Assembly: GCA_009774465.1 (NCBI GenBank)
Contig: VSNT01000082.1
Span: forward strand, 1-18,657
Direction: 5' to 3'
Source of the DNA: Lachnospiraceae bacterium
GTDB taxonomy: Bacteria > Bacillota_A > Clostridia > Lachnospirales > Lachnospiraceae
DNA length: 18,657 nucleotides
Below the pieces are notes generated by a model. The model was not told where the DNA came from. It did not search any database and saw nothing but the letters and a program-made list of their open reading frames with translations. Within the stretch, counting starts at the first letter, position 1. Every line of letters begins with the position of its first letter. The translations under genes were made by a program, and so were the position numbers. This document shows, piece by piece, positions 1 to 7,500 of the stretch.

Positions 1-1
1 C

Positions 2-1717
2 CTCAATTTGATACTGGAATTATTATTTGCTATATTTTCCTGTATTTTTTTGATAAATAAAATTATAAAAATTAATCCATTTTTTGCCAGAAGATATGAA
101 ATGCGTGGCGTAGACGTATCACACTATCAGGGAACAATCGACTGGGAGAAGCTGGCGGAGCAGGATTTGGATTTTGCATTTATTAAGGCCACGGAGGGGA
201 GTAGTTATTTAGATGAATGTTTTTATGATAACTGGCGGGCGGCTGGTAAAACAGAGCTCTATATAGGAGCCTATCATTTTTTCAGTTTTGACAGTGAAGG
301 CAGAAAGCAGGCGGAATTTTTTATAGATACAGTAGGTAATCTTGAGGGAAAGCTGCCTCCTGTAATTGATGTGGAATTTTATGGAGACAAGGCATATAAT
401 CCGCCGAAGAAAGAGGAGGTGGTAACACAGCTTGGTGAAATGCTGTCGGCATTGGAGGAACACTATCAGGTAAAGCCAATTATTTACACCACATACACAG
501 TTTATGATAAGTATATCAAGGGAGAATTTCAGGAATATCCTCTGTGGATCAGAAATGTGTATTATCCGCCAGATGTTACTTTGAGAGGAGAATGGAGCTT
601 CTGGCAGTATATGGATACTGCTGTTTTGGCAGGATACGCGGGAACTGAAAAATACATTGATCTAAATGTGTTCAGGGGAGCAAAAGAAGAATTGGAAATG
701 CTGCTTGTTCGGGGAGAGGAAAAGAAAGCTGAATGTCAGGCAAGTGGGGAACAGCCGCAAAATGATTCTGGAGAACAGATAGAGAATATCATCCAGGAAA
801 TTCAGGAAGAAGAAATGATAGATATGGCTGAGCCAGGTGAATGGAGTACCTGCTACCAGGCGTATAAGTCGATTCTTTCTGATTGGACATCAATGGAAAA
901 ATATGGAGACTTTAGTTATTTTACCTTTTATTTTGGAGAAAACTATGGTTATGATTCCTATTTTTTGTGTGATGTTGATAAAAATGGAGTTCCGGAGCTG
1001 TTTTTGGGTTCTGAGTCAATGTGTATAACAACGGTGTTTACTTATTCTCAGCAGCTTAGCTGGCTTGTGTCCGATGATATTTATGGTATCAACGAAGAAA
1101 CAGGCGAACTTATTGTGCTGGGACATTGGCATGGCGTGGGAGGTACAGGTACTGAACATGAATGTACCGGATGGAAGGTATCAGGCGATAAAGCAGAATA
1201 TTCCATGTATATAGATTTTTATGTCTTTTCAGAGAATGGGGATTTTATCCCGGAAGAAGGAGATGAAAGTTTTTATGTGATTTATGACATGGAAACAGAA
1301 AGATGTGAGCATACTGCAAATGGCGCAAAGTATGAGGAACTTTATGCGGCTCATGTGGAGCCATGTGCTTTGATTGAGGATTATCAGTTGTATGATTTGT
1401 CAGATTACAGTGGGTTAGATAAGGCATGGAAGGAAAGTTGCGGAGATGCACCTTTTTATCAGTACTATGATGAAGAGAGCGGAGAGCTTCAAATGGAGCT
1501 TTATTACGATTTCGAGACAGGGCGGGGGTTTGGTACCAGATATTATCCGGGAATGGAGAGAAGCCCGGAAGGATTTGCCCTTGATGGCATTGAAAAAGGG
1601 GAATCAGATTGCGGAGCAGTTTGGGAGAGAATAAATACTGATCCCTATGAAACGCTGGTATTTGGTGGGAGGGATGCGTCGCAATATAGCGGGCATCAAC
1701 TCGCAGGAACTGCATGA
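2..1717 (+). CDS. GH25 lysozyme (muramidase) with N-terminal membrane segment and uncharacterised C-terminal region; 5' end possibly outside window
   Basis: Hydrolyses beta-1,4 bonds between N-acetylmuramic acid and N-acetylglucosamine in peptidoglycan, if active. The frame is open from base 2. The first possible start is TTG at 8 (569 aa) with no visible ribosome binding site, so the true start may lie left of the window. Residues 1-26 form a hydrophobic segment (signal anchor), placing the enzyme outside the membrane. The GH25 domain covers about 33-232. It opens with GVDVSHYQG (D36), has the DVE pair of VIDVEFYG (D121, E123) and a late Asp in IDLNVFRG (D218), at the spacing usual for GH25 catalytic acids. 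After a Glu-rich linker (about 235-270), residues 275-569 are acidic and aromatic-rich. That part includes a segment (DVDKNGVPELFLGS) like those in Lachnospiraceae lipoproteins of unknown function. The stop codon lies inside an inverted repeat. The lysozyme call is firm; the role of the C-terminal half is unknown. Confidence 0.85.
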   Translation, partial: LNLILELLFAIFSCIFLINKIIKINPFFARRYEMRGVDVSHYQGTIDWEKLAEQDLDFAFIKATEGSSYLDECFYDNWRAAGKTELYIGAYHFFSFDSEGRKQAEFFIDTVGNLEGKLPPVIDVEFYGDKAYNPPKKEEVVTQLGEMLSALEEHYQVKPIIYTTYTVYDKYIKGEFQEYPLWIRNVYYPPDVTLRGEWSFWQYMDTAVLAGYAGTEKYIDLNVFRGAKEELEMLLVRGEEKKAECQASGEQPQNDSGEQIENIIQEIQEEEMIDMAEPGEWSTCYQAYKSILSDWTSMEKYGDFSYFTFYFGENYGYDSYFLCDVDKNGVPELFLGSESMCITTVFTYSQQLSWLVSDDIYGINEETGELIVLGHWHGVGGTGTEHECTGWKVSGDKAEYSMYIDFYVFSENGDFIPEEGDESFYVIYDMETERCEHTANGAKYEELYAAHVEPCALIEDYQLYDLSDYSGLDKAWKESCGDAPFYQYYDEESGELQMELYYDFETGRGFGTRYYPGMERSPEGFALDGIEKGESDCGAVWERINTDPYETLVFGGRDASQYSGHQLAGTA

Positions 1718-1730
1718 TGCTGATGCCCGC
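1689..1730. repeat. Perfect 10-bp inverted repeat spanning the GH25 stop codon
   Basis: GCGGGCATCA (1689-1698) pairs perfectly with TGATGCCCGC (1721-1730) around a 22-nt loop that contains the TGA stop. It is GC-rich enough to form an mRNA hairpin, but the following bases (ATGAATTTTA) are only weakly T-rich. It is therefore a poor intrinsic terminator and may instead protect the 3' end. Bases 1731-1881 hold nothing else recognisable. Confidence 0.5.
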
Positions 1731-1881
1731 ATGAATTTTACAATGCCAGGCAGGATTTTTAAATTTGGCTGCCCGGTTCAGGATCAAGACAAAAGGGAAT
1801 ATTGTTTTGTTCCAGCAGGGATTTCAAATAGTCAATTTGCCTGGACTGATTTTGAATTTTAGACAGGTAGTATTTTTTCAT

Positions 1882-1914
1882 GCAAAAAGACAGGAGTTTC
1901 TCCTGCCTTTTTGC
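1882..1914. terminator. Bidirectional intrinsic terminator between convergent genes
   Basis: Arms GCAAAAAGACAGGAG (1882-1896) and CTCCTGCCTTTTTGC (1900-1914) flank a TTT loop. One pair is A.C on the plus strand but G.U on the minus strand, so the hairpin is complete for minus-strand RNA. Both strands give a GC core followed by a run of five U. It lies 33 bases past the stop of the minus-strand gene and also downstream of the lysozyme, so it can serve both. Confidence 0.75.
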
Positions 1915-1946
1915 GTGACTTCCCATATGATGTTCCAAATAGAGGA

Positions 1947-3611
1947 TTAAATCTTCCCGGCGGATTGAATTACTTTAATTTCAATCAATCCATCTGTAAT
2001 GTTATGTGCTGCGTCTTTTACTCTGTAAATCTGCAGGATTGCCTGACGTTCTTTCCTGTCTGGATTTTCATCCGTAGAAATGAAAACTTCTGTATGTGCG
2101 CCTGTTCCGCTGGACTGGTTTGCCCTGATCCAGGAAGGAGCATTTTTTATTTTCAGAGACCAGGTTCCCTGAGCTGCAATGCTGAATTTCTGTGTACCGC
2201 CTTCTTTATCAAACATCAGGCTTTTTGTATCAACACCTAAAAGGGGCGGCATATTAAAGGTAATATTAAAAGAGGTACTGTTTGTCCCACCGGTTCCGGC
2301 AATGTGTTTCGGGGACTGCGAGCCGCTGTATCGGCTGATGGTATTCATAATGCCGATTTCCATTGTAGAGGTAAAACTCTTGTAAATATCTCTTTTGTTC
2401 GTGTCAAATTTCCATACCCATGAGTTAAGGGGTGAAAAGACAGAACAGGAGAGGGCAGCGGGATCATGAAGACGCTGCCATTTGCCGGCAGATCTGTTTT
2501 GGGCAGCTCTTTTAAATCTGTATTCCCATTCAGCAGAAGAGCTGTTTTGGCTTAAGGAGATACCTTTACAGGTACAGTCCTGTACTTCAAAGGAGTAAGA
2601 AGAGGTGAAATTGGCACCTACCGAAAAAGAGCCGCTTCCTTTTGCTTCCACATCACCGCCGCTTACACCGGCTTCAAAGCCTACTGTGCCTCCGATATCG
2701 ATACCTTCGGAAACTGTATAGGAGGTTACGCCATTTATCGCCTGAGGATCTGCATAAATCAGTTCCGCATCAACCTGATTTGCACCGCTGGGTAAAGGAA
2801 TATAATTTTTCATTTTGTAATAATCCACATACTTAAGGCAGACTTCTCCCTGACCGACATACCAGGAATCTCCATTTACATCCACCCGGGTTCCGGCCCA
2901 ATACTTTTCGTATCCGGGGGCTCCGTTTAAGATGCCATATTGCTGGATAAAGAACCAGTCTTCCCCGCCATTTGTGCTTGTGCCTTCATACTTGTGACAG
3001 GAGATCATGTAATAATTAAGAGTGCAGGGTTTACCTGAAAGTGTAAATTTCTTGGAAACAACGTGTTGTTTTGCCATTGCGGCAAGATTCACATCAGAAA
3101 AATCCGTGCCCAGTGCATCAACACCTTTTCTGTTTAAAAGCTGTAGCGAAGCAGCATCCAGTTCCTGTTTATCTTCCAGAAAGTCCACCATATTCTGTGA
3201 TATGGCGTCCGCCTGTTTTTCGTGGTCTTCCAGTACATAACAGACACCGTCTCTGGTCATTTTGAGTCCAAACAGACTATATCCGATTACTTTATTATCT
3301 GCTTTAAAGTATTCCCGCCCTTCCAGCCTTTCATAGACAGCATTGATTTCATTGTTTGTGGGCTTATACAGAATAATGTGCTGATTTGCAAAATAATTTT
3401 TTTCAATGCTTTCCATAATCAGTTCATCCTGCACATTTACGCCGTCACACATGATAATAATAGGTGCATTTACGTCTTTCCCGCTATCTTTGGTGAAATC
3501 CTTAACCATAATTTCTGCATCCAGTTCTTCCGCCACATGAATCATGGTTTCTTCCAGTGCACTGTTTTCCATTACCGGTTCATTACTGATGTAAATTAGT
3601 TTTTCTGCCAT
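1947..3611 (-). CDS. Putative beta-barrel pore-forming (leukocidin-like) protein with C-terminal BACON domain, no signal peptide
   Basis: 554 aa; ATG at 3611 is preceded by GGAGGG at good spacing. The start MAEKLIYISN shows no signal peptide or membrane helix, so the protein is cytosolic or exported by an unconventional route. Residues 1-150 look like an alpha/beta domain (for example IIIMCDGVNV then a helix). Residues 185-455 have features of the leukocidin/hemolysin beta-pore fold. These include an alternating Gly/Ser/Val stretch at about 298-345 (SEGIDIGGTVGFEAGVSGGD and onward) resembling the membrane-inserting stem, then a Trp/aromatic-rich part with WEYRFKRAAQN and NSWVWKF. Residues 456-552 match a BACON domain: SLMFDKEGGTQ, GTWSLKIKN, PSWIRANQSSGTGA, then an R-x-A-I-L-Q-I strand and a closing VIQSAG. 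There are eight Cys, including a CxC at 346-348. BACON is confident; the pore-former assignment is pattern-based and moderate. The gene is divergent from the TetR operon. Confidence 0.62.
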   Translation of the reverse strand: MAEKLIYISNEPVMENSALEETMIHVAEELDAEIMVKDFTKDSGKDVNAPIIIMCDGVNVQDELIMESIEKNYFANQHIILYKPTNNEINAVYERLEGREYFKADNKVIGYSLFGLKMTRDGVCYVLEDHEKQADAISQNMVDFLEDKQELDAASLQLLNRKGVDALGTDFSDVNLAAMAKQHVVSKKFTLSGKPCTLNYYMISCHKYEGTSTNGGEDWFFIQQYGILNGAPGYEKYWAGTRVDVNGDSWYVGQGEVCLKYVDYYKMKNYIPLPSGANQVDAELIYADPQAINGVTSYTVSEGIDIGGTVGFEAGVSGGDVEAKGSGSFSVGANFTSSYSFEVQDCTCKGISLSQNSSSAEWEYRFKRAAQNRSAGKWQRLHDPAALSCSVFSPLNSWVWKFDTNKRDIYKSFTSTMEIGIMNTISRYSGSQSPKHIAGTGGTNSTSFNITFNMPPLLGVDTKSLMFDKEGGTQKFSIAAQGTWSLKIKNAPSWIRANQSSGTGAHTEVFISTDENPDRKERQAILQIYRVKDAAHNITDGLIEIKVIQSAGKI

Positions 3612-3725
3612 TTCTATCCCTCCATAAAATTTATTTTTGCGGGCAGCGAGCCAGGCGGATATGACACATGTCCATTTGGCGACTGCCGCAAGGGGAAAGT
3701 TTCCCCGCAGATTGCTGCTGCTTTA
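3612..3725 (-). other. Structured 5' leader of the BACON/pore-former-like gene
   Basis: Predicted transcript leader of roughly 110 nt on the minus strand, between the TATAAT box and the ATG. It contains a GGGGAAA/TTTCCCC hairpin near its 5' end and a longer-range pairing between GCGGCAG and CTGCCCGC just before the A/T-rich ribosome-binding region. I could not match it to a known riboswitch class by eye, and no T-run follows the last stem. Confidence 0.35.
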
Positions 3726-3730
3726 GTTAC

Positions 3731-3759
3731 ATTATACACCAAAAGGAAAAGCAATTAAG
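3731..3759 (-). promoter_or_regulatory. Minus-strand promoter for the BACON/pore-former-like gene
   Basis: A perfect TATAAT on the minus strand (complement of 3731-3736) lies about 120 bases upstream of the ATG. The -35 position (about 3754-3759) reads CTTAAT/TTAATT, a poor match. That position falls inside the adjacent 11+11 palindrome, which suggests a promoter that needs or is blocked by a DNA-binding protein. Confidence 0.5.
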
Positions 3760-3776
3760 CCTGACGGCTTAATTGC
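3751..3776. promoter_or_regulatory. Perfect 11+11 bp palindrome at the -35 of the minus-strand promoter
   Basis: GCAATTAAGCC (3751-3761), spacer TGAC, GGCTTAATTGC (3766-3776). On the minus strand it is followed by TTTTCCTTTT, so it could also act as an intrinsic terminator or attenuator. It overlaps the -35 region of the pore-former-like gene, which is the usual place for an operator. It is not the same sequence as the palindrome at the TetR promoter. The two roles cannot be separated by inspection. Confidence 0.55.
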
Positions 3777-3855
3777 AGAAGAAAAGCAATGTCAAGTATT
3801 TTTTATAAATGCAGAGTGACTTGTTTTAAATATCCATACAAAAGCCAACGCTTCC

Positions 3856-3878
3856 CTTATTGACAAAAAGTCAATAAG
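3856..3878. promoter_or_regulatory. Candidate TetR-family operator (autoregulation)
   Basis: Perfect 9+9 inverted repeat CTTATTGAC (3856-3864), spacer AAAAA, GTCAATAAG (3870-3878). It covers the TTGACA -35 box and most of the promoter spacer of the TetR gene that starts 46 bases downstream. Size and symmetry fit a TetR-family site, and the position predicts repression by steric block. That the adjacent regulator binds here is inference. Confidence 0.65.
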
Positions 3879-3887
3879 AATTATAAT
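3860..3887 (+). promoter_or_regulatory. Consensus sigma-A promoter of the TetR-M60-cohesin-GH13 operon
   Basis: TTGACA (3860-3865), 16-bp spacer, TATAAT (3882-3887): perfect hexamers. The predicted start near 3894 gives a leader of about 30 nt that includes the AAGGAG before the TetR ATG. No comparable promoter is visible before the next three genes, so this is probably the main operon promoter. Confidence 0.8.
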
Positions 3888-3923
3888 GAAATTAGTTATG
3901 CAAAAATGGAAAGAAGGAGCATT

Positions 3924-4505
3924 ATGCCGAAACGAATCAACGATACCGGACTGCGCAGGCAACGGATTTTAAAATCGGCCCGGAAGGTTTTTCTGGAAAA
4001 GGGATTTCACGGGGCTACAATAGATGATATTGCCATAGAAGAGGGAGTCGTCCGGGGAACAATTTTACATTATTACAAAAGTAAAAAGCTTTTGATGGAG
4101 GCAGTTTTAGAGGAGGATGACAGGGAATGGGAGCCTTTTGTGACAGACCTTGTAAACCGGCATGAGGTAGCTGTAAGGGATCGTATTGATAAAATATTTG
4201 CATTATGTGAAGCCTGCTTTGCAAACGAGAGGGAAGAAATGGGAGCGCTTTTTGAAGAGAAAGAGGAGGTACGTTTTTTTCGGGACCAGATACGACTGAA
4301 AAATTACTACCGACAGACAAAAGGGCTGGCTGCCCTTTTGAAAGAAGGGGCGGCAGCAGGGGAATTTACCATAGAAAACCCTGAACTGCAGGCAGCCTCT
4401 GCAATGTTTGCAGTTTTTGGGATTACTGGAACTGATATTTCCGAGGAAGAGTTGAGAATACAACTGCAGGTAGTGAAGGAACAGTTATTACACGCCTGCA
4501 AATAA
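3924..4505 (+). CDS. TetR/AcrR-family transcriptional regulator
   Basis: 193 aa from ATG 3924, chosen because AAGGAG lies 6-7 bases upstream; an in-frame ATG at 3906 would add six residues but has no binding site. The N-terminus has the TetR helix-turn-helix: RRQRILKSARKVFLEKGF, then TIDDIAIEEGVVRGTILHYY and KSKKLLMEAVLEE. The remaining ~130 residues are helical and acidic, as in the ligand-binding and dimerisation domain, and do not point to a ligand. It is the first gene of the run and sits beside two palindromes. It most likely represses its own operon through the 3856-3878 site, and perhaps the divergent BACON gene. The next gene begins 26 bases after its stop, with its own AAAAGGAG site. 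Confidence 0.9.
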   Translation: MPKRINDTGLRRQRILKSARKVFLEKGFHGATIDDIAIEEGVVRGTILHYYKSKKLLMEAVLEEDDREWEPFVTDLVNRHEVAVRDRIDKIFALCEACFANEREEMGALFEEKEEVRFFRDQIRLKNYYRQTKGLAALLKEGAAAGEFTIENPELQAASAMFAVFGITGTDISEEELRIQLQVVKEQLLHACK

Positions 4506-4531
4506 AGCAGCAAAAGAAAAGGAGAAGATGT

Positions 4532-7500
4532 ATGAAACGAATGACAGCATGGCTGACCGCATTTTGTCTGATCGCAACGTGCATCCTTCCGGTTCGGGCA
4601 GCAGAAACGAGCGGAACGGATTTACCTGGGACTGCACTGGAAGATACAGACACAGACAGCCGGAAAACGGAAGAAGAAAATAAATCAGAGGTGAAAGCAG
4701 GAATGATTTCTGAGGCTGTTGCCAGTGCAAGTCCGGCAGGCAGCCCAGACACAAGTCCGGTAGCCACCTCCAGTGCCAGTCAAGGGGCACCAGGTGTAAC
4801 TCCAGAAGGGAGTCCTTCGGTTAGTCCGGCGACAGATCCGGCGGGGAGTGGTGCGGAAGCAAGTCCCGGCGGTGATGCAAAGCTTAGTCCCAGTCCGGTA
4901 CCGGACTCTAATGTAAGCTCCAGCCCGAGTACAAGTCCGGAAATAAGCCCAAGTGCAAGCCCGGATATAAATTCAGGTGCGAATCCCAGTGCCAGTCCAA
5001 CGATAAGCCCTGTTCCAAGTGCATCTCCTAAGACGGTCCAGTCTTTGGGAAAGGATGACTGGAATGAAAAGAAGGCTGCTGCCAGTGGAATGGGCGGGAT
5101 TGAAGTTATTTTAATGAATGCTCTTCCCATACAGCAGGGCAGCCGCATTTATTTGACCGTTTCCTTAAATGGCGGAGACAGTAAAGAAGTGATTCTGGAA
5201 AGCAATTCGGAAAAACATTCCGTGCTGTTTGAAGAACTGCCGGCAGGTACTTATCATTTAAAGATATCAGAAAAAGAAGATTCCGGCACCAGATTTGGTT
5301 TTCTTACCTATGAGCAGGATATTCAGGTGGACGGGGATATTAAGACAGCAGAAATTTATACTGGTTTTATAGAGCTGGATGGAATTACTTATACAAGTGG
5401 TTTACCCCATCCGGGTGCATTGCTGATTGGTGATGTAAACAGAGACGGGAAAATTGATGAACTGGATAAAGACGCCATAATGAAGGCAATCAGCAGGGGA
5501 AGTGATGGAGTTCTTACTGGAAGTCCGGATACAAATCCTACGGATTTAAATAAGGATGGCCAGACCGATCTGGTAGATTTACAGTATTATACCAACAGCA
5601 GGGCAAAAATCAATGAAAATGCAGATACACAGGCCGCTTTGTACAGCAGGCTTCCTTCTGATGCAGTGCAGGTAAATGTGAATACGGAAAGCACACAGGT
5701 GTCAGGAGATGTTGAGGAGCTTTTGCAGGATAATGGCAGTGTGGTAAGGCTGCAGAATATAGATGGAACAGAGATTTCCAAGACTGCGCCTGTGGAAATC
5801 GGATTTAATTTATCAAGTGGAAGCCAGGAATCCCAAAAGGTGGAACAGATTGCAGTTTCTATGGAAGAAAATGACATTCAAAATGGAACCCTTACTGTAA
5901 TTACAAAAGAAGGTGAGGAAATTCCATTTATCATAGAAAACGGTCAGGCAGTTTCAAGAAGCCGTATGGCGCCGCAGCAGGAGCAAAACAAAATGCTCAC
6001 CATTGATTTGGGAGGGCAGATTGCGGTGAAAAAAGTAACTCTAATCATTACCGGAATGAAAAACGGAGGAAGTCTGGCGGAAATCTCCAAAGTGGAATTT
6101 TTAAATGATACCGAGAATCGAATCCCGGCACCTGACATGTACGTTCCGAAAGGACTTACACTTACCGGAGCAAACAAGTCTTTCAGGGTAAACTGGGATA
6201 ATCAGGTTAATGTAACCGGTTATGAGGTAAAGATCAGCTATCAGGGGGAGGAAGAAACCAGACGCGTAACATCCAATCAACTGGAAGTGAAGTCTTTTCG
6301 GGGAAGTCGGTTAAAAAATGGTGAGATTTACGAGGTGAGCGTCCAGTCTGTAAACGGAACCTGGAGTAGCGGCTACTGCAGTCCAGGGACTGTAAGTCCT
6401 GTGATTTCCGGAAAACCGGACGCACCTGATAATTTAAAAGCAGTGGGAGGCTACTGCCGAATCGTTCTCAGTTGGAAAAACATGGAGGATACGGATTCTT
6501 ACAACGTATACTATAAAACTGAGGGAGAGACCTCTTACACCAAAGTTACAGGTATTACGCAGAATCGATATGTGATTTCAAATCTTAAGGATGAGACCAG
6601 GTATGATATCTACGTAACAGGAGTAAATGAGTTGGGAGAAAGTAATCCGTCCATTCATTCAGAAGCAAGGACGATTACAATGAAACCGGCACAGATGCCG
6701 GAATATAAGCTGATTAACGTATCCAATGGAAAGGGAGCGGTAAGCGCCCATATTGTAAGTGTAACTCACGGAAGAGGAACTATGGTGTCAAGCGCTTTGG
6801 ACAGTGATAAAAACAGTGCTCTTGGAACAGTGGACAAGGATGCTGCATCTTACTATCAGGTACTTGACTGGGACGACGGGGCAAGCTATCCGGCAGCTAC
6901 AAAGGGACTTTTGTTTACATTGGATGATTATTATGAAATGAATTATATTACCTTTGCAGAGGTGGAGGACATTGGTTATTACAGCGGCGCCTATGTTTAC
7001 TATTATGACAAGGAGCATCCGGAAGGTGTGGCGGCGAAGAATTTATCTATCCTGCAGAGGACGGATGTAAATGGAAGAAAATATTATCTGATCAAACTGG
7101 CAGAGCCAATTAAGACCAACAAAGTAAGGCTTGGATTTACCAGAGGAAATAACCAGAGAGATATTATTATTTCAGAAGTAAACTTTTACTACTATGACAG
7201 TCTGGAAAACGATATTCTTGCTTTATATGGAGATGATCTGCACACTACTTTGAAGGAAAATGTATCAGAAGAGACAATTGATGCATTACAGAAGCGTCTG
7301 GATACAAAGGATGCCAAAAGTGGTGAATATCATCCGGAAAGAGCCATGCTTCAAAGGGAACTTGATAATGCAAGAGGACTGCTTACTTCTGATTTCCAGG
7401 GCATTATTGAAATAAATGCAAAGATCACAGCAGCGAAAGATGGGCATTTGGGATTTGGCGGTTTAAATGCATGGCAGCCCCTTGGCGTTACAGCCTATGA

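Noticed and set aside
1245..1787. 180-aa minus-strand frame under the lysozyme
   Set aside because: No recognisable motif, His/Pro-rich shadow composition, and the plus-strand frame is a confident GH25 protein.
3906..3923. Upstream ATG of the TetR gene as the start
   Set aside because: The AAGGAG lies between this ATG and the ATG at 3924, so initiation at 3924 is favoured.
4710..5035. Linker repeats as a CRISPR or tandem satellite
   Set aside because: Repeats are irregular, in frame and code for Ser/Pro; there are no unique spacers of constant length.
4780..5148. 122-aa open frame on the minus strand opposite the Ser/Pro linker
   Set aside because: It is the mirror of the repeated linker codons (Gly/Leu-rich repeats), lacks a ribosome binding site, and overlaps a clear domain-bearing gene.
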